Source: Anaerolineae bacterium (lineage in GTDB: Bacteria; Chloroflexota; Anaerolineae; UBA1429). Taken from it: a stretch of 6,434 bases of DNA. The first letter of the stretch is position 1. Every line of letters starts with the position of its first letter. The stretch lies in the NCBI GenBank assembly GCA_007118555.1, contig SKRJ01000309.1:1-6434 (forward strand), read 5' to 3'. Made by a program: the position numbers and the translations under genes. The notes below the pieces were generated by a model, which did no database searches, was not told where the DNA came from, and was given only the letters and a program-made list of their open reading frames with translations. Positions 5,359-6,434 of the stretch are shown here, piece by piece.

Positions 5359-6434
5359 CTAGGGCCAGAGCCGCTGTTCGCTCTCTTGGTCAAAGACAAA
5401 GAGAGACGAGACGGGAATCGAGACATGCACCGTCCACCCGCTGTTGGCCGTCAGATCCATCGGCGCCTGCACAGCGATAGGGCCGCTGCGGGTGTCCAGG
5501 TGTAGCGTCTGTCTGCCATGGGCATAGTCGGGCTCGGCGTTGAGGATCTGGCCCGAGAACTGCAGTTGCTCGGGCGCGTCCTCGTACGGGGCGACATCGG
5601 ACACCTCCCCCGCCTCGCCGCGAAAGCCCAGGGTGAGCCTCTGGCCCGTCGAGAGTTGCGGCGCCAGCTCGGGCGGCAGCGTCAAGGCACCCAGCTCGCT
5701 CCGCAGCCGCCCACCGGCCAGGACCTCCCAACCCTCGACGAGGTTCATCGGCGGCAAGCCCACAAAGCCCGCCACAAAGGCGTTGGCGGGCGTGTCGTGG
5801 AGCTCCTGATAGGTGCCGACTTGCTCGATCTTGCCCTCGCGCATGACGGCAATGCGGTCGCCCAGGGTGATGGCCTCGGTCTGATCGTGGGTGACATAGA
5901 TGGCGGTGATGCGAAAACGACGCAGCAGCCGCTTGATCTCTACGCGGGTGCGGGCGCGCAGCTTGGCGTCCAGGTTCGAGAGGGGCTCGTCAAACAGGAA
6001 CAGGCTGGGGTCGCGGACGATACAGCGCCCGATGGCGACGCGCTGCTGCTGCCCGCCCGACAGGGTGCCGGGGCGGCGGGGCAGCAGCTCGTCAAACCCC
6101 AGCCCCATGATCTCGGCGGTGATCTTGATGCGCTCCATCATCTCGTCGCTGGGGCGGCGGCGAATCTTGAAGAAAAAGCCCAGATTGCCCTCGCCCTTCA
6201 TGTGGGGATAGAGGGCATAGCTCTGAAACACCATCCCGATGCCGCGCTCGCCCGGCTTGACCCCGCTCATGTCGCGCCCGTCATAGAGGATGCGCCCGCT
6301 CTCGGGCTCCTCGAGGCCGGCGACGATCTTGAGCAGGGTGCTCTTGCCGCAGCCCGACGGCCCGACGATGGCCAGGGTCTCGCCGTCATGGATCGTGAGC
6401 GACAGATCGTCCAGCGCATTGACGGGGCCCTCAC
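5359..6434 (-). CDS. ABC transporter ATP-binding protein, sugar/glycerol-phosphate importer type (N-terminus cut by window edge)
   Basis: This is the cytoplasmic ATPase of a MalK/UgpC-like importer; the matching permeases and binding protein are not in the window. 357 residues are visible and about 15-20 N-terminal residues are missing. Counting from the first complete codon (6432): Walker A GPSGCGKST (24-32), Q-loop Q70 in MVFQSYALYPHM, signature LSGGQQQRVAIGR (124-136), Walker B LFLFDEP (144-150), D-loop SNLDAKL (152-158), and the switch histidine H182 in YVTHDQTEA. A regulatory TOBE-type C-terminal half starts near 225. The segment after the Q-loop reads MKGEGNLGFFFKIRRR instead of the common V-x-ENIAFGL, marking a separate branch of the family. 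All catalytic residues are intact. The open frame runs through the right edge without a stop; ATG 6270 is internal, beyond Walker A, and is not the start. Substrate cannot be told from this subunit. Confidence 0.95.
   Translation of the reverse strand, partial: EGPVNALDDLSLTIHDGETLAIVGPSGCGKSTLLKIVAGLEEPESGRILYDGRDMSGVKPGERGIGMVFQSYALYPHMKGEGNLGFFFKIRRRPSDEMMERIKITAEIMGLGFDELLPRRPGTLSGGQQQRVAIGRCIVRDPSLFLFDEPLSNLDAKLRARTRVEIKRLLRRFRITAIYVTHDQTEAITLGDRIAVMREGKIEQVGTYQELHDTPANAFVAGFVGLPPMNLVEGWEVLAGGRLRSELGALTLPPELAPQLSTGQRLTLGFRGEAGEVSDVAPYEDAPEQLQFSGQILNAEPDYAHGRQTLHLDTRSGPIAVQAPMDLTANSGWTVHVSIPVSSLFVFDQESEQRLWP

Noticed and set aside
1..6434. Mobile element, CRISPR array, tRNA or rRNA gene, defence system
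   Set aside because: No transposase or integrase motifs, no regularly spaced repeats and no tRNA- or rRNA-like sequence were seen. The genes are housekeeping or metabolic, with even base composition.

Overview
This is a GC-rich bacterial stretch in which every gene I can support lies on the minus strand. It reads from an ABC transporter ATPase at the right edge to queA at the left edge. Queuosine made through QueH rather than QueG, a stand-alone corrinoid carrier, a bPH/DUF1648 membrane protein and a MalK-like ATPase of the 'YPHMKG-GNL-FFF' type together suggest a Chloroflexota bacterium (Anaerolineae-like). That assignment is inference from gene style; there is no rRNA or marker tree to support it.

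Layout from right to left, in transcription order. (1) 5359-6434: ATPase subunit of a sugar/glycerol-phosphate type ABC importer, missing its first residues at the window edge. (2) A 133-base gap with a near-consensus sigma70 promoter and a hairpin in the leader. It drives a two-gene operon: a polytopic membrane protein with a bacterial PH domain and a DUF1648-like motif (4332-5225), then a DUF92/TMEM19-family membrane protein (3481-4335). The two are joined by an ATGA stop/start overlap. (3) A probable promoter at the end of that operon for a single corrinoid (B12-binding) methyl-carrier protein (2775-3413), followed by a terminator-like hairpin. (4) A second, larger inverted repeat, then the ruvB-queH-queA cluster: Holliday-junction helicase RuvB (1602-2639), epoxyqueuosine reductase QueH (769-1602, TAATG overlap with ruvB) and the tRNA ribosyltransferase-isomerase QueA (1-750, C-terminus beyond the window).

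QueA and QueH catalyse the last two steps of queuosine synthesis on tRNA: QueA makes epoxyqueuosine and QueH reduces it to queuosine. Their position behind ruvB is a familiar bacterial arrangement. The most unusual item is the QueH N-terminus. About 45 residues ahead of the catalytic CCxPC motif look like the RRXRR/PLMP module best known from the N-termini of IscB-type proteins. QueH also carries an Arg-rich C-terminal tail built on a 12-base tandem repeat. I see no phage, transposon, CRISPR, defence island or RNA gene here. Apart from the QueH fusion and some intergenic hairpins this is ordinary chromosomal sequence.
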